Positions 22,864 to 33,745 of a DNA stretch of 64,000 nt are shown here, in pieces. Made by a program: the position numbers and the translations under genes. Origin of the DNA: Camellia lanceoleosa (Eukaryota; Streptophyta; Magnoliopsida; Ericales; Theaceae); assembly GCA_025200525.1 (NCBI GenBank), contig CM045767.1, forward strand, positions 7,547,273 through 7,611,272, in the 5' to 3' direction. The first letter of the stretch is position 1; each line of letters starts with the position of its first letter. The notes under the pieces were generated by a model. That model was not told the origin of the DNA. It was given only the letters and a program-made list of their open reading frames with translations, and searched no databases.

Positions 22864-23993
22864 GAAAGGCTAGTGTCGACCCTAGAATAAAATTTCTAAG
22901 TCTCCAAGAAACTTTTGACAAGAATAAGTGCGAACAACCAAACCCAACAAGTTTAAATCGGATTGTAACCCATAACAACACCAAAGATTTCCAAAATAAA
23001 AATAAAGGATTTGAATACACTTTCCCATAAGCTTTGAAGGATACAGGTGCTACAGTTTCTAACCTTGAAAGCAAGAAGAGAGGTCCTCTATCTATAGAAA
23101 AACAGTCCCTTAGTCAAAAATATCTATATAAGGACAGCTGGAGCATTTGGACGACAGCTTGCAAAAATATCTAGGCTTTACACCAATGGCCGATAGGCCA
23201 GAAGTGGTGGCCAGCCGACCAGAAGTGGTGGCCGGCCGTCCACAAATGGTGGCTGCTGGCTACCTGCCGGCCAAAAAAAAATCTACTTCCAAGCCCGACT
23301 TCAAATGGGTATATCTCCTTCATCCGGACTCGATTTTAGGTCATTCTTGAGTCTAAATTGAATCCCCAAAAGTCTACTTTCCAATGGTGGCAGCCTCAAA
23401 TTGAAATTGTAAGTGTGGAAAGAGATATGCATATTTTAGTGAAGGTTGCTCAGTTTTGTCTTAATCGAATTGATGCCTAACTTCAAACAGCCATATCTCC
23501 CTCATCCAGACTCGGTTTTAGGTGATTCTTGAGTCTAAATTGAAGCACCGGAAGTCCACTTTCCAATGGTTGTGGCCTCACAACTAAATTCTAAGTGTTC
23601 AAAGAGATAGGCCTGATTTAGTAAAGGCTGCCTAGTTCCCTCTTAACGGTTTCATGCTCAACTTCTTCTTCAACTTGTTTTCTTCCCTCTGCTCCAATTT
23701 TCTTCCACTCCAAACCTATAAATAAGAGGTTTAAAAGATTTTTCAAAGATTTCACCTCTCTTCCATTTATTTCCACTTTGTCCTTGCTCGATTTACCGAA
23801 AACTATAATATTTTAAACGAAAAAGAGGGTTTTAAGGTCTAAAATAGTTTTGGTCCAAAATGGGGTGTGAGGTTGGGATTTAGAAGCTCTTCTTACTGAA
23901 GAAATCAAATATTTGCACAATATAACTTTCAACATCGAGTGATCAATCAGTGGCGCCCAAGTCTTAAGGGCGATAAAAAATAAGGTGTCTATA

Positions 23994-24309
23994 GCTTTAT
24001 AGTATAGATAGTATAGATGTTTGAACAAAATGGAGATTAAGAAAGTACTTTTGTGGTTCCATTGAAGATGACACCATCGACGTGAGCAAGTCTCTGTGTT
24101 ATGTTTTCTCTATGTACAAGCTAAAGAGAATAATATGTGTTGGGCCTCTATGTGTTACAGCTAGTTGGGCCTCATTTGAGTTTATATCTTTTTGTGCCTA
24201 ACGTATTTTTGGGCTTTTATGGTTTCCTTATTCCAAAGATCTTCCTTTTGGGCTTTTATGGTTCTCCTTATTCCAAAGATCTTCCTTTTAAGCTATATTC
24301 ACACGCCAG
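23994..24309. other. Right flank of element D
   Basis: Begins with the GCTTT target duplication, then AT-rich sequence containing a doubled 'ccttattccaaagatcttcctttt' block near 24225-24290. No gene is recognisable. Joined in thought to the left flank, it would end the exon-like frame at 6326-6447 with a TAG within two codons of the insertion point. Confidence 0.5.
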
Positions 24310-24555
24310 TAGACACCCCATTTTTCAACGTCCTAAAGACTTGGACGTCATCGTTTGAGTGTTCGATGATTGCGCTGCCATTTTTGGAGTCTCCTAGGCT
24401 TTCGGCTGCGCGCCTTGCCTCCAAGTCACTGGACTCGCTTGGTTTTGTGCTTGGATTAAGTCAACTCTCGCGTCTCTCTTTTTGCCTGGAGGGAGAAACA
24501 GTGGTGTAGACCACTTTTATCTCCTGTAGACCATTTTTCTTCCCTACCAGCCACT

Positions 24556-24745
24556 TTTGGTGGTCGATCAACTAGGGTTGGTGGTCGGTCGACCACCTCA
24601 AGTGGTCTGCAGTATGCCACCACCTTCTCCTCTCTTGGGAGACCCCCTTTTTGCCCTATTGACCAGGTGTTTCCCTTGTCGACCACTTGAGGTGGTCGGT
24701 CGACTAGGTGGGGTGGTCGAGTGACCACTTTGAGTGGTCGGCAAC
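24556..24745. repeat. Palindrome cluster of LTR C (GGTCGACC words)
   Basis: Repeated GTGGTCGACCAC-like words, for example GGTCGACC at 24587-24594 and GACCACTTGAGGTGGTC at 24681-24697. The cluster ends about 115 bp upstream of the TATA box. Confidence 0.8.
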
Positions 24746-24859
24746 CATCTTTCACTTTCTGCAGATATTTTTGGTGCCAGCTGTGCCAGCTGTTTGGCAC
24801 AGAATGCATCCTCCCTACACGTGTAGGGAGGGATTTGAGCAAGCCTTGGCTTGCATTTC

Positions 24860-24868
24860 TATATAAGG
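24860..24868 (+). promoter_or_regulatory. TATA box of LTR C
   Basis: TATATAAGG followed by a purine stretch and a CT-rich leader; conserved in the post-gap copy. Confidence 0.7.
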
Positions 24869-24942
24869 GGAGGTGTCTCCCCCTTGAGAAGGGTTCAAAA
24901 TTTTTAAGAGCAAAAACTCTCCCTCTCTCTATAGAATTGTCC

Positions 24943-24959
24943 CTCTCTCTCTCTCTCTC
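24943..24959. repeat. (CT)n microsatellite, short allele
   Basis: A run of 17 nt here; the post-gap counterpart at 63166-63198 is 33 nt. Confidence 0.9.
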
Positions 24960-26462
24960 CTTATTTGTGCCTTAAAGTGTTATTTCTTCACCCTTTTGCA
25001 CACAAACACCTACCCAAACACCACCATCATTGAGCTAAGGTTCTTGGAGGTCATATTTGAGCTTCAAAAGGCTGGTTTTTGGCTCAAGAAGTTGATGTTT
25101 TGCTGTGGTTCTTCAAGGGTGAGTAATAGCCTCTTTAAAGCTTTGTTTTCATTTCTTATTTAGCCACCTTCGCATGCTATTTTAGGATTTGTTTTCAACT
25201 ACAAAAACCTTTTTTTTAAGTGTTTAAAAAGGTTGTTGAGGCTTTGTTTGAGTTAGGGGTGGTTTACCCCCTTTGGTGGCTTGTTTTGCCTTACTTTGTG
25301 CCATCTTTTAAGGCCTTTGGAATCATCTCTTTTTGGCCTTTTCACCACTAAAACTCAGAGAAATTTCAGTGGTAGAAATGTGGTTTTTGAGGTCCCAAAT
25401 GGGTGGGGGTGGTCCCCCCCCCCTCTTCTCTTGTTTGCATGTGTTGATGGCCCATCAAAAGAGCATGTGTTTTTATTTCTTAGAGGCTTTGTTTAGGCTC
25501 ATTTTTGTGACTTTTCAGACCTTCCATAACTCTGTTTTGGGCTGTCTTGGTCACCTCTTGCATGCTTTTTATACTTGTAGTGTAATCCTACTTGTAGCCT
25601 TGCAAAGTAGCATGCCTTTGTGCTTTGAATTGGTTCCATTTCAGCATGTTTTTAGCCATTATTTGCCATGTCATAACTCTGATTTGTGTTGGTTTGGTTG
25701 CCTCTTGCATGCTCCTTGCACTTGTAGTGCAATTTTGTTCACTAGCCTAGTGTATTTGGTGTTTTGGCCCACTGATCTAGCATGTGTATGCTCTACTCCA
25801 GCACAATTTTGGCTATGTTTTGACCTTCCTTAGGTTTGTTTTGAGTGCTTAAGGTCATTTTAGCATTGCGTAGTATGGTTGTAGTGTAAAGCCCTTGGCT
25901 AGCTTTGTATTTAAAGCCTCTTAGCATGCTTTATTTGAGCTGTTTGCATGATATGACATCACTTGGTATGAAATTTCAGAGCATAAAATTTTGCCACACT
26001 CTCACATTGTCCACTCCTTCAATGTGTTTGAGAGTTGTGTCTTCATGCATTGTTGGCGAGCCATCAAATGTGCATATTTTTCTTGTGTTATATGCCTTGA
26101 TCTTAGTATATTTCAGCCACTATTTTGGCATATTTAACCTCTGTTTGGGGTTGGTTTGGTCATTTAGGCTTGGTATTCTATGCCTATAGTGCTATGCTCT
26201 TTGCTAGTCTCGATGCCTTAGCTTCTAAACATGGCATGCATGCATTGCTTACATGATAGAGCCCTATTGTAGACACCCCATTTTTGACCATCCTCAAGAC
26301 TTGGACGTCATCATTTGAACACTCGATGATCATCCATGCTCGTGTTCATTTTGAGTTCTTTGGGTCTCAACACGCCTTTGCCTCAAGATCTCTCAACTTG
26401 TCTATTTTGTGCTTGGTTGTGGACCAAGCACTTGTGTTTTTGCTTCCAAGGGAAGAGGGTGG

Positions 26463-26590
26463 CTTGTTGGCCATCCCCTCAACCCATCAGCCAAGGCATG
26501 AAGCCATCGGCCTTGTTTTCTTGCCATCGGCCAAAAGTGTTGGCCGATTGGCCCTTGTGTTGGTCGATCGGCCTTATTTTTTGGCCGAGC
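26463..26590. repeat. Upstream palindrome cluster of LTR1 (GGCCGATNGGCC words)
   Basis: Words include ATCGGCC, TTGGCCGATTGGCC (26541-26553), GGTCGATCGGCC and TTGGCCGAGCC. TATA (TTTATAAG at 26722-26729) follows about 130 bp downstream. A second cluster with the same word (GGCCGATGGC, AGCCGATGACC, TTGGCCGATGGCC) lies at 29075-29165. Confidence 0.75.
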
Positions 26591-26721
26591 CCTGTTCATC
26601 TACTTTATGCAGATATTTTATGCCAGCTATCACAGCTGGCATGCACAATTCACATCCTCCATACACGTGTATGGAGAGATTTGAACCTTGTTTTAGCTTG
26701 CTTAGAAGCTTTGGAATTGAA

Positions 26722-26729
26722 TTTATAAG
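26722..26729 (+). promoter_or_regulatory. TATA box of LTR1
   Basis: TTTATAAG precedes a leader rich in CT and GT repeats (26770-26825), at the same position as in LTR C. Confidence 0.55.
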
Positions 26730-29074
26730 AAGGAGCTCCTCCTCCCTCGAGGTTCAAAATCGATATAGGAGTGATATATATCTCTCTCTATATCTCCCCC
26801 TCTCTCTATATTTGTGTGTGTGTTTGTGCTCTAAAGTGTATTTTGTTCATACTTTTGCACTAGAGTACCTAGTAGAACACCATCCTTGGTTGCTGAGGTA
26901 CTAGGGAGTTGGTGTTAGAGTTCTTGAGGTGGTTTAACCTTGGAAAACCTGCTGGAGCTTTGTTGGTGAGCAAACTTGCTTTTAAACCCCCATTCTTGCT
27001 TAAGCTTTTAGACCTTTTTGCTTATTGTTTTAAGCTTAACTCTAAACTATAATAAGTTCTAATTTTTGATGCTTTAGATCTTTGTTTAAGGTCATTTTGA
27101 GGTTAGGGGTGATCTACCCCCTCTTAGGCCTTGTTAGGCCTTGTTTTAGGCCATCCCTTTTGGCCCTTGTTCTTGTTTTTGCATGATTTTTTCTACCAGA
27201 AATCCAAAAGATTTTCAGTGGTGGAAAGGTAGTTTTGAGGTCTTAAATAGGAGAGGGTCATCTCCTTTCCTTGTTGTCTTGTATGCTAGTATAAATGGCT
27301 TATGGTGGTAGCATGTTTGCTTAGCTTGTTTTAGCTTCATTTCACTATGTGTTAGGCTTTGTTTTGCCATGATATAACACTGTTTTTGCTTGGTTTTGTC
27401 ACTCCATGCATGCCTAATACACTTGTAGTGTAAATCATATAAACTGGTCTTATATGCTTCATGTTTGAGCATGTCTTTCTAGCTTATGTTGACTCCATTT
27501 TAGTGGGTTTTTGGTGTTGTTTTAGCATGCCATGACTCTATTTTTGGTGGGTTTAGTTGGCTCTTACATGCTTCATGTACTTGTCTTGCAATCCTCTCAT
27601 TTACCTTAACATGCATCATGCCCTAACATGTCATTCTAGCATGCTTTTGGCTTAACTTCAAGAAGCTTTTGTCCATGTTTTAGCATGCTCTAGCTCTAAT
27701 TTAGGTTGTTTTAGTCATGCATGACTTGCTTTGTATAGCCATGGTTCAATCTAGCTTGTTAGCTTTGAGTATTGAGTCCTCTAGCATGCATTACTTGGCT
27801 CATTTCAATGATTTGGCATCATTTGTTATGTTATTTCAGTCCATGTTTCATGCTCATACACTTGCACTTATCACTCCTTTAATGTTTTAAAGAGTTGGTG
27901 TTTTATGCCTCATGAATGGATCATTGTGCATGCCATTATGCTTAGGCCTTTGGGATGCCATCTAAGTGGGTTTTTGGGCTAATTTTAACATGTTATATCT
28001 CTGATTTTATTGGTTTAAGTCATGCCATGTTTGGTTGTAATAGGTGTAGTGTAACACCCCTTTGTAGCCTTACAAGCCTCATGCCTTTTGGAGTTGTATT
28101 CTAGCTTGTGTTGGCTAGTTTCGAGCATGTTTTTGGTCTTGTCTTGATCTGCTTTGGGACTGTTTTGGATGCCCTTGGCCCTTTGGGGCTTGATTCTTGT
28201 GGCCATGGTTTGAGTCCCTTGGCTAGCCTTAAGCTTTGGGCTTTCTTGTATGCTTTGCGTGCTTTGTTTAGTTGGTTTGACACTTTCCATGCATGATTTT
28301 AGAGCTTACAATGTTTATCACATGTCCATATTTTTCCCCTTTCAAGTGCTCTTGAAAGTTTCCCTCCTATGCCTAGGTGTTGGACCATTTACATGTGCAT
28401 GTTTGTTTTGCATTTTCATGCTTCCAATTCATAACTTTGGCCACTGATTTTGGGCATAGTTGAGGTCTATCCATCTTTAGTTTAAGTCCATTTACCATGT
28501 TGTTCAAAGTTGCTACTTTACATCATGCTTACATGCTTGTTGCATGTTTTTCATATTGCATGTTGTCACATGCTTGCTAATTGACATGTTGTTGCATGCT
28601 CATCCATCTTGCATACTTGTTAGATTACATGCTGTCACATGCTTGTTGTTGGTATTGTTGTTACATATCTATGCTATGCATCTTTACATGTTTAGGTTAT
28701 ATACCTATTGCATATTAGTTGCATTGCATGATATTGTTGCATGTTGTTGCATGCTTGAGTTGTTTGCATGCTTGCTTGCATGCTTAGGTTGCATTGTATT
28801 GTGTGTGCATTGCCTTGCCTCTCGATCAAGCATGATAGAGGTTGAGGCCCCCTTATGTGTTTTTGTGCATTTCATGTGATATTGAATTACACACTTGGCT
28901 TATTTGGCCATTATGCATTGAAATGCATGATTGGTGTCTGAGGGCTGAACTACACCCTTTGAGTCATAAACATGATAAGGGTGTAGTTGCAAACATTGTC
29001 TTGTAAATGCATTGCCATGCTCTTTTGTCCTCTCACAAGAAAAGAGCATTTTACAGAAGGATGGCCGATCTATC

Positions 29075-29165
29075 TTCATGCAAGGTCTACAAGTGTTTGG
29101 CCGATGGCTTCATATTTAGTCGATGACTGCTTATCTTAGCCGATGACCATGATTTTTGGCCGATG
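29075..29165. repeat. Downstream palindrome cluster of LTR1
   Basis: Four GGCCGATGGC or AGCCGATGACC words occur in about 90 bp, repeating the word used upstream of the TATA box of the same LTR. Confidence 0.7.
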
Positions 29166-30383
29166 GCCTCCCACAGTGCCCATAGGGTGAATCAAAAGTG
29201 TGTTGGGAATTTTCACACTTTGCAGAGGTACAGAGCAGTGCAAACAGAGGCAACATGAGACATGGCAACGGATTTCCAAGTGAAGCTGACCAAGCATGCA
29301 TTTGTCCCTCTTCTCGAGGCCTCTTTATCGCTTTTTCAGAGCTTAATTAATTTGTTAATTATTTAAGTGTTGTAATAATTAGTTGTAGCTAGGTATTCAT
29401 TTGATTGTGTAATAATTAATTAGCTTGTTAGTTAGTTAATTAGATGGTTTGTATTATTCTTTCGGTCTCTCCCTCGAGAGAGCCAATTGGTGTAATAAGC
29501 GTGCGTGTGTGTGATGCATGTCTTCCAACCTGTGGACGCGCCCCGAGGGAGGGCCTTATGCTACCACAGTTCAGACTCGATATGTCACGGTTCTAAATCT
29601 GAACCAAAGAGTCCAAATCCGGCAAATCATTTTGAGAAAACAAATTTTTGAAAGAAGTGCCAAACATGGACTGCTTTGCCAGATACAGAGTCGCCACCTA
29701 AATATTTTTAATGGGGGAATTTAGGAAACCCTGACTCGTTTGCCTAAGGCCACGTGTCCGTCATCACCAAAGTTGCCTCGGCTCGAACTTGGGTACGATC
29801 GGGAAGGTCACTATGAGCACTCTCGCCCGATCCAAGATCGGCCTCTACTAATCATGATATCCGATTTGAAAACGTTATGTGTTCTTATTCCAGCTTAATT
29901 AGCTAGAATTACTATGTGATGCGACAACACAAAAGTATAGACTAGATCGCTTAATTTGGAACAAAGCATTGCATATCCGCTTGTTTGGAAAAACGCTTTG
30001 AGATTTGCTACCGCAAGCGTGCTAAAACACGGATTTCAACGAGTTGTCCCAACTCAAACAATCCAACCTTCACCCACAGTATTCGTGCGCTTTAATCAAA
30101 TACATCTAGCCGCATGGTAAGCATGTTAACATTCACACTCATGCGAGATGCTAAAGCATAAATACTTACATCGCATTCAACTAAAACAAAGAACATGTTA
30201 GTAATCATGCACGATCCAAGTCCATGTTAAATGGCTAATGCAACACATACAAAATGTCACTAGAATAGGCTCGGCTAATCCTAGGATGGCATGTGGAATG
30301 CACAGATAGCATGTATTCAAGTTAGATTTGAAATACTATGCGCTTAGCATGATGTGCCGAGTCTTGCATACACATCGATGAAT

Positions 30384-31875
30384 GATGCACGCATGCATAG
30401 CATAAGGTATGCTAAAGTAAGTATGCCCTAATACTAACCATCAAAAGCAAGTAAGTAAAGGGAGAAAGAAGTGGGGGTTGGAAGACATGCACACACGCAC
30501 TCCACACTTATTACAAATTTGCCCTCGCCGAGGGATCGAAAGAATAATACAATTAATTAACCTACAAGCTATTTAAAATGTTACGCATAATTAACTAGTT
30601 AAGAAAATTAACTAAGCTTAATTAAACAAAGAAATGTTTCTGGAAGAGGGCCCAATGCAATACGTCCTCGGCTCCACTCGAAAAGCCACTGCCATGCACA
30701 AGATGCCTCTACTTTGACTGTTCTGCTCCTCTGAAGGCTACACAAGTCCCAGGATATGTTCTCTGCACACTATGGAACACCACCAGCTAGGAGGAATGGC
30801 CACTGGCCAAAGGGAATGGTCACCGGCCACTGATTAAGTTATCGGCCATTGATGGATGGCCGGTCGGCACTGGAGATGGCCGGCTGGCCAAAGCTTCCTG
30901 CAGAATCTATTTTTGATAGCAGCAGAGGGCAAAACATAGCATGGCAATGCATTTCAAGCAATGTATGCACCAACCACACTCCTTATCATATTCATGACTC
31001 AAAGGAGGATGGGTCTCGATTCTCGAACCACCAATCGCGCATTTTAATACGTGATAGCCCAAGAAACCAAGTATGCATTTTGATATGGAATGCAATGCAC
31101 ATAATCAAACAAAGGGGGTCAACCTCTATCATACGTGCAATGCACATAATGATGCACGCATGCATAGCATAAGGTATGCTAAAGTAAGTATGCCCTAATA
31201 CTAACCATCAAAAGGTGTAAGTAAAGGAATAAAGAAGTGGGGTTGGAAGACATGCACACACGCACTCCACACTTATTACAAATTTGCCCTCGCCGAGGGA
31301 TCGAAAGAATAATACAATTAATTAACCTACAAGCTATTTAAAATGTTACGCATAATTAACTAGTTAAGAAAATTAACTGCTTAATTAAAAACAGAGAGAT
31401 GTTTCGGAAGAGGGTCCAATGCAATGCGCCCTCGGCTCCACTTTGAAAGCCAACGCCATGCACAAGATGCTCGCTTTGACTGCTCGCTTCAAGGTCACAA
31501 GTCCTGTGATATGTTCTCGCACACTATGGAACACCACCACTAGGAGGAATGGCCATCGCCAAGGAATGGTCACCGCCATCGATTAAGTTATCGGCCATTG
31601 ATGGATGGCTCGGCATCGATCGAGATGGCCGGCCAAAGCTTCTGCAGAATCTTTTTGATAGCAAAGAGAGGGCAAAACATAGCATGGCAATGCATTTCAA
31701 GCAATGTATGCACCAACCACACTCCTTATCATATTCATGACTCAAAGGAGGATGGGTCTCGATTCTCGAACCACCAATCGCGATTTTAATGCGTGATAGC
31801 CCAAGAAACCAAGTATGCATTTTGATATGGAATGCAATGCACATAATCAAACAAAGGGGTCAACCTCATCATACT
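30384..31875. repeat. 767-bp tandem duplication inside the solo LTR
   Basis: Unit 1 is 30384-31150 and unit 2 starts at 31151 with the same GATGCACGCATGCATAG, continuing to about 31875. Most of the units match, but about 31400-31660 differs from unit 1 by clustered changes at CTG/CAG and CG words: for example CCACTGCC becomes CCAACGCC and TTCTGCTCCTCTGAAGG becomes GCTCGCTTCAAGG. It may be a real duplication or an unresolved assembly overlap. Confidence 0.8.
30783..30900. repeat. Downstream palindrome cluster of the solo LTR
   Basis: Words such as GGCCACTGGCC, GGTCACCGGCC, ATCGGCCATTGATGG, GGCCGGTCGGC and GGCCGGCTGGCC. A shortened version is present in the second tandem unit near 31545-31640. 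Confidence 0.7.
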
Positions 31876-33473
31876 CAACTCAAGAGGTGAAGCATGCATG
31901 CAAATGGAATGCAACCTGCATATGGAGGCTAAGTTTGCAACATGGACATGCAATGTGTATTTAGGCATGCAAGGCATAAGGAAAACATGTAACCACATGC
32001 TAAGGTGGACCTAAACTAATTTAGGCAAATTTCAAACAAGCCTAAAATAGTGGCCAATGCTATGGAAATGAGGGACAATCATACATACAAACATGCATGC
32101 AAATGGACCAACACTTAAGCATCAAACAAGTAACCTTTAAGCACACTTAAAAGAGACAAAACATGGACATATGGAATGCATAGAAAGCTTTGAAATTGCA
32201 TAAAATAGAGGTGCCAAACCAACTAATCAAAACAAGCCAAGCATGCAATAATGGTCCAAGTACTTAAGTCAAGCAAAGGCGGCTTAAACCATGGCTAAGT
32301 CAACCAAGCTTCACAAGGATAAGAGGACTTAAAATAGGTCCAAGGCAAACCTAAACAATGCTAAGGATACACCTAGATGGCATCAAGTGGCTTAAACATG
32401 CAAGCATACACAATGGGCCAAACATGGGGCATATGACAACAACCTTGTAAAGCATTAAAGGGGCATCAAATGCAAGCATACAAGCATACCATGAGGATTG
32501 AATGATGCTACAAGTGGTTCCAAACCACCTAAACAAGGAAAGTAAAGCATGCTACATACTCACACACCTAAGGCTAACAAGCCAAAATACAAGGTGGCTA
32601 TACTAAGCATGTCATGGTCAGCCAAAACAACCAAAAAACAGAACTTAAGAATGCTAAAACCAATACAAAAGCTTCACAAAGCTTGGCCAAAATCATGCTA
32701 GAACAAGGATCAAAACCTAAAGCATGTTAAGGCCTAAACATGGCATTACAAGGCATGTACGCTAAGCAAGCATGGTGTACCTAAACCAAGCAAAAACCAA
32801 GCTATATTATGACATAATAAGCACAAAAATTAGTTAAGGCATGGCCAACATACACTTAAACAAGATGCTCTCTCAAGAGGCTAAAATGGCCCTTTTCAAG
32901 GACAACAAGGAGAGGGGGTGGCCCTCTCCTTCTTAGGACCTCAAGGCACCATCCTTACCACTGAAATCCCTCAAGATTTCAGTGGTGAGGAGGCCCAAAC
33001 ACAATGGTCCCGGAGCTCACCAAAAATGCACAAAAATGGAGCCTAACAAGGCTTCAGAGGGGTCAAACAACCTCAAAGCTGAAAACACTCTTAAACAACT
33101 ATTAAGAGTAGGCAAAAACAAGACTTTTATATGTTATACACCAAGTCTAAAAATAGTTTCAAGGTAGTCAAAAAAGCTATGCAAAAATGGGATAAAAAGA
33201 GCAAGAATGTTACCCTTGAAGACCCTCTTCACAAATGATGGTCCAGCTATTTCTTTGAGCTCAAAACCACCCAAGAACACCAAGAACAGACCTCTGGCCC
33301 CTCAAAGAATCAAGATAAGGTGTAATGGTGGGTGTTGTATGCAATACTAAGACTAAACACACACAAATACACAAAGAGAGAGAGATATAGAGATAAGATA
33401 TATACAAACCCTAACCCTAGAACTCAAAGCTCTGGAAAAAAGTTGTCTAACCTAAAAGAGGGAGAAGAGGCCT

Positions 33474-33482
33474 CCTCTTATA
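33474..33482 (-). promoter_or_regulatory. TATA box of the solo LTR
   Basis: The minus strand reads TATAAGAGG, at the same relative position as the TATA boxes of LTR C and LTR1, about 130 bp downstream of the palindrome cluster. Confidence 0.65.
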
Positions 33483-33614
33483 GACAATCCAATCTTGTAA
33501 AGCATCCAAGGCAAGCTAACAAGAGGGAGATCCCTCCATATACGTGTATGGAGGAGCAAGTATGCCAAATAGCATAGCTAGCATAAAAATATTTGCAAAA
33601 GCAGATGAACAAAG

Positions 33615-33745
33615 GGTCGGCTAGCCAAAAATGCACTTGATCAAAATAGATGGCTTGGTCGACCATCTATAGTGCCTACCGCCAAACATTTGGCGGTGGC
33701 AACAAACTAAGGGCCGGGCGGCCTCAAGCCATGGTCGATGATGTG
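33615..33745. repeat. Upstream palindrome cluster of the solo LTR
   Basis: Contains GGTCGACC (33657-33664), a perfect hairpin ACCGCCAAACATTTGGCGGT (33678-33697, 9-bp arms, 2-nt loop), and GGCCGGGCGGCC near 33713. Confidence 0.8.

Larger units (their letters stand above)
20901..23054 (-). mobile_element. LTR B: solo-LTR-like insertion with GTTTC duplication
   Basis: It starts TGTAACGCCCTCAAAAT and ends AGGTGCTACA on the plus strand (2154 bp), with exact GTTTC duplications at 20896-20900 and 23055-23059. The 3' LTR of element D retains the empty site TAAATGTTTCTAACC near 9327. Direction is minus: TGTAGCACC start at 23054, palindrome cluster 22675-22863, TATAAATAGG at 22551-22560, CT-rich leader, GGGCGTTACA end. 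No internal domain is present, so it is probably a solo LTR of a Ty3/gypsy-type element. Confidence 0.88.
6448..23993 (-). mobile_element. Element D: gag-only Tat/Ogre-like LTR retrotransposon with two nested insertions
   Basis: The element is flanked by GCTTT at 6443-6447 and 23994-23998. Reading the minus strand: 5' LTR (23993 to 14286), GTTTC spacer, PBS TGGCGACTCTGCTGGGGA (14280 to 14263), internal region, PPT CAAAGAGGGGCAAC (10438 to 10425), 3' LTR (10424 to 6448). The LTRs start TGTAGACACY-like (TATAGACACC in the 5' copy) and end CA (TA in the 5' copy). The PBS pairs with a tRNA-Arg 3' end, as known for Ogre/Tat elements of Ty3/gypsy. Without insertions E and B the element is about 11.7 kb. 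The internal region (3861 bp) has degenerate gag but no protease, reverse transcriptase, RNase H or integrase frame, so it is non-autonomous. The matching target duplication shows that it transposed as a unit. Confidence 0.9.
14286..23993 (-). repeat. 5' LTR of element D, split by LTRs E and B
   Basis: Three pieces (14286-14883, 18563-20900, 23055-23993) reassemble in order to match the 3' LTR, about 3.87 kb in total. The end GGTGTCTATA abuts the GCTTT duplication. The pieces carry no host gene. Confidence 0.9.
24310..26267 (+). mobile_element. LTR C: 5' part of an LTR related to LTR1, truncated
   Basis: Starts TAGACACCCCATTTTTCAACG, lacking the initial TG, and runs parallel to LTR1: matching start, palindrome cluster, TATA box (24860-24868), CT-rich leader with (CT)n, and 'gtgccttaaagtg' versus 'gtgctctaaagtg'. 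It stops where LTR1 begins at 26268. Its missing 3' half may be LTR2 downstream, but no target duplication confirms that. Frames inside (for example 25333-25833) have low-complexity composition and look accidental. Confidence 0.7.

Noticed and set aside
26263..26267. CCTAT as a target duplication for LTR1
   Set aside because: No matching CCTAT at any candidate 3' end near 34966-34985.
25333..28879. Several plus-strand frames up to 206 codons in LTR C and LTR1
   Set aside because: They are Cys/Phe/Leu-rich, differ between homologous LTRs, and lie in LTR bodies that do not code.
33406..33421. Telomere-like ACCCTAACCCTAG
   Set aside because: Only about two units inside the LTR leader; no array, so not an interstitial telomere.
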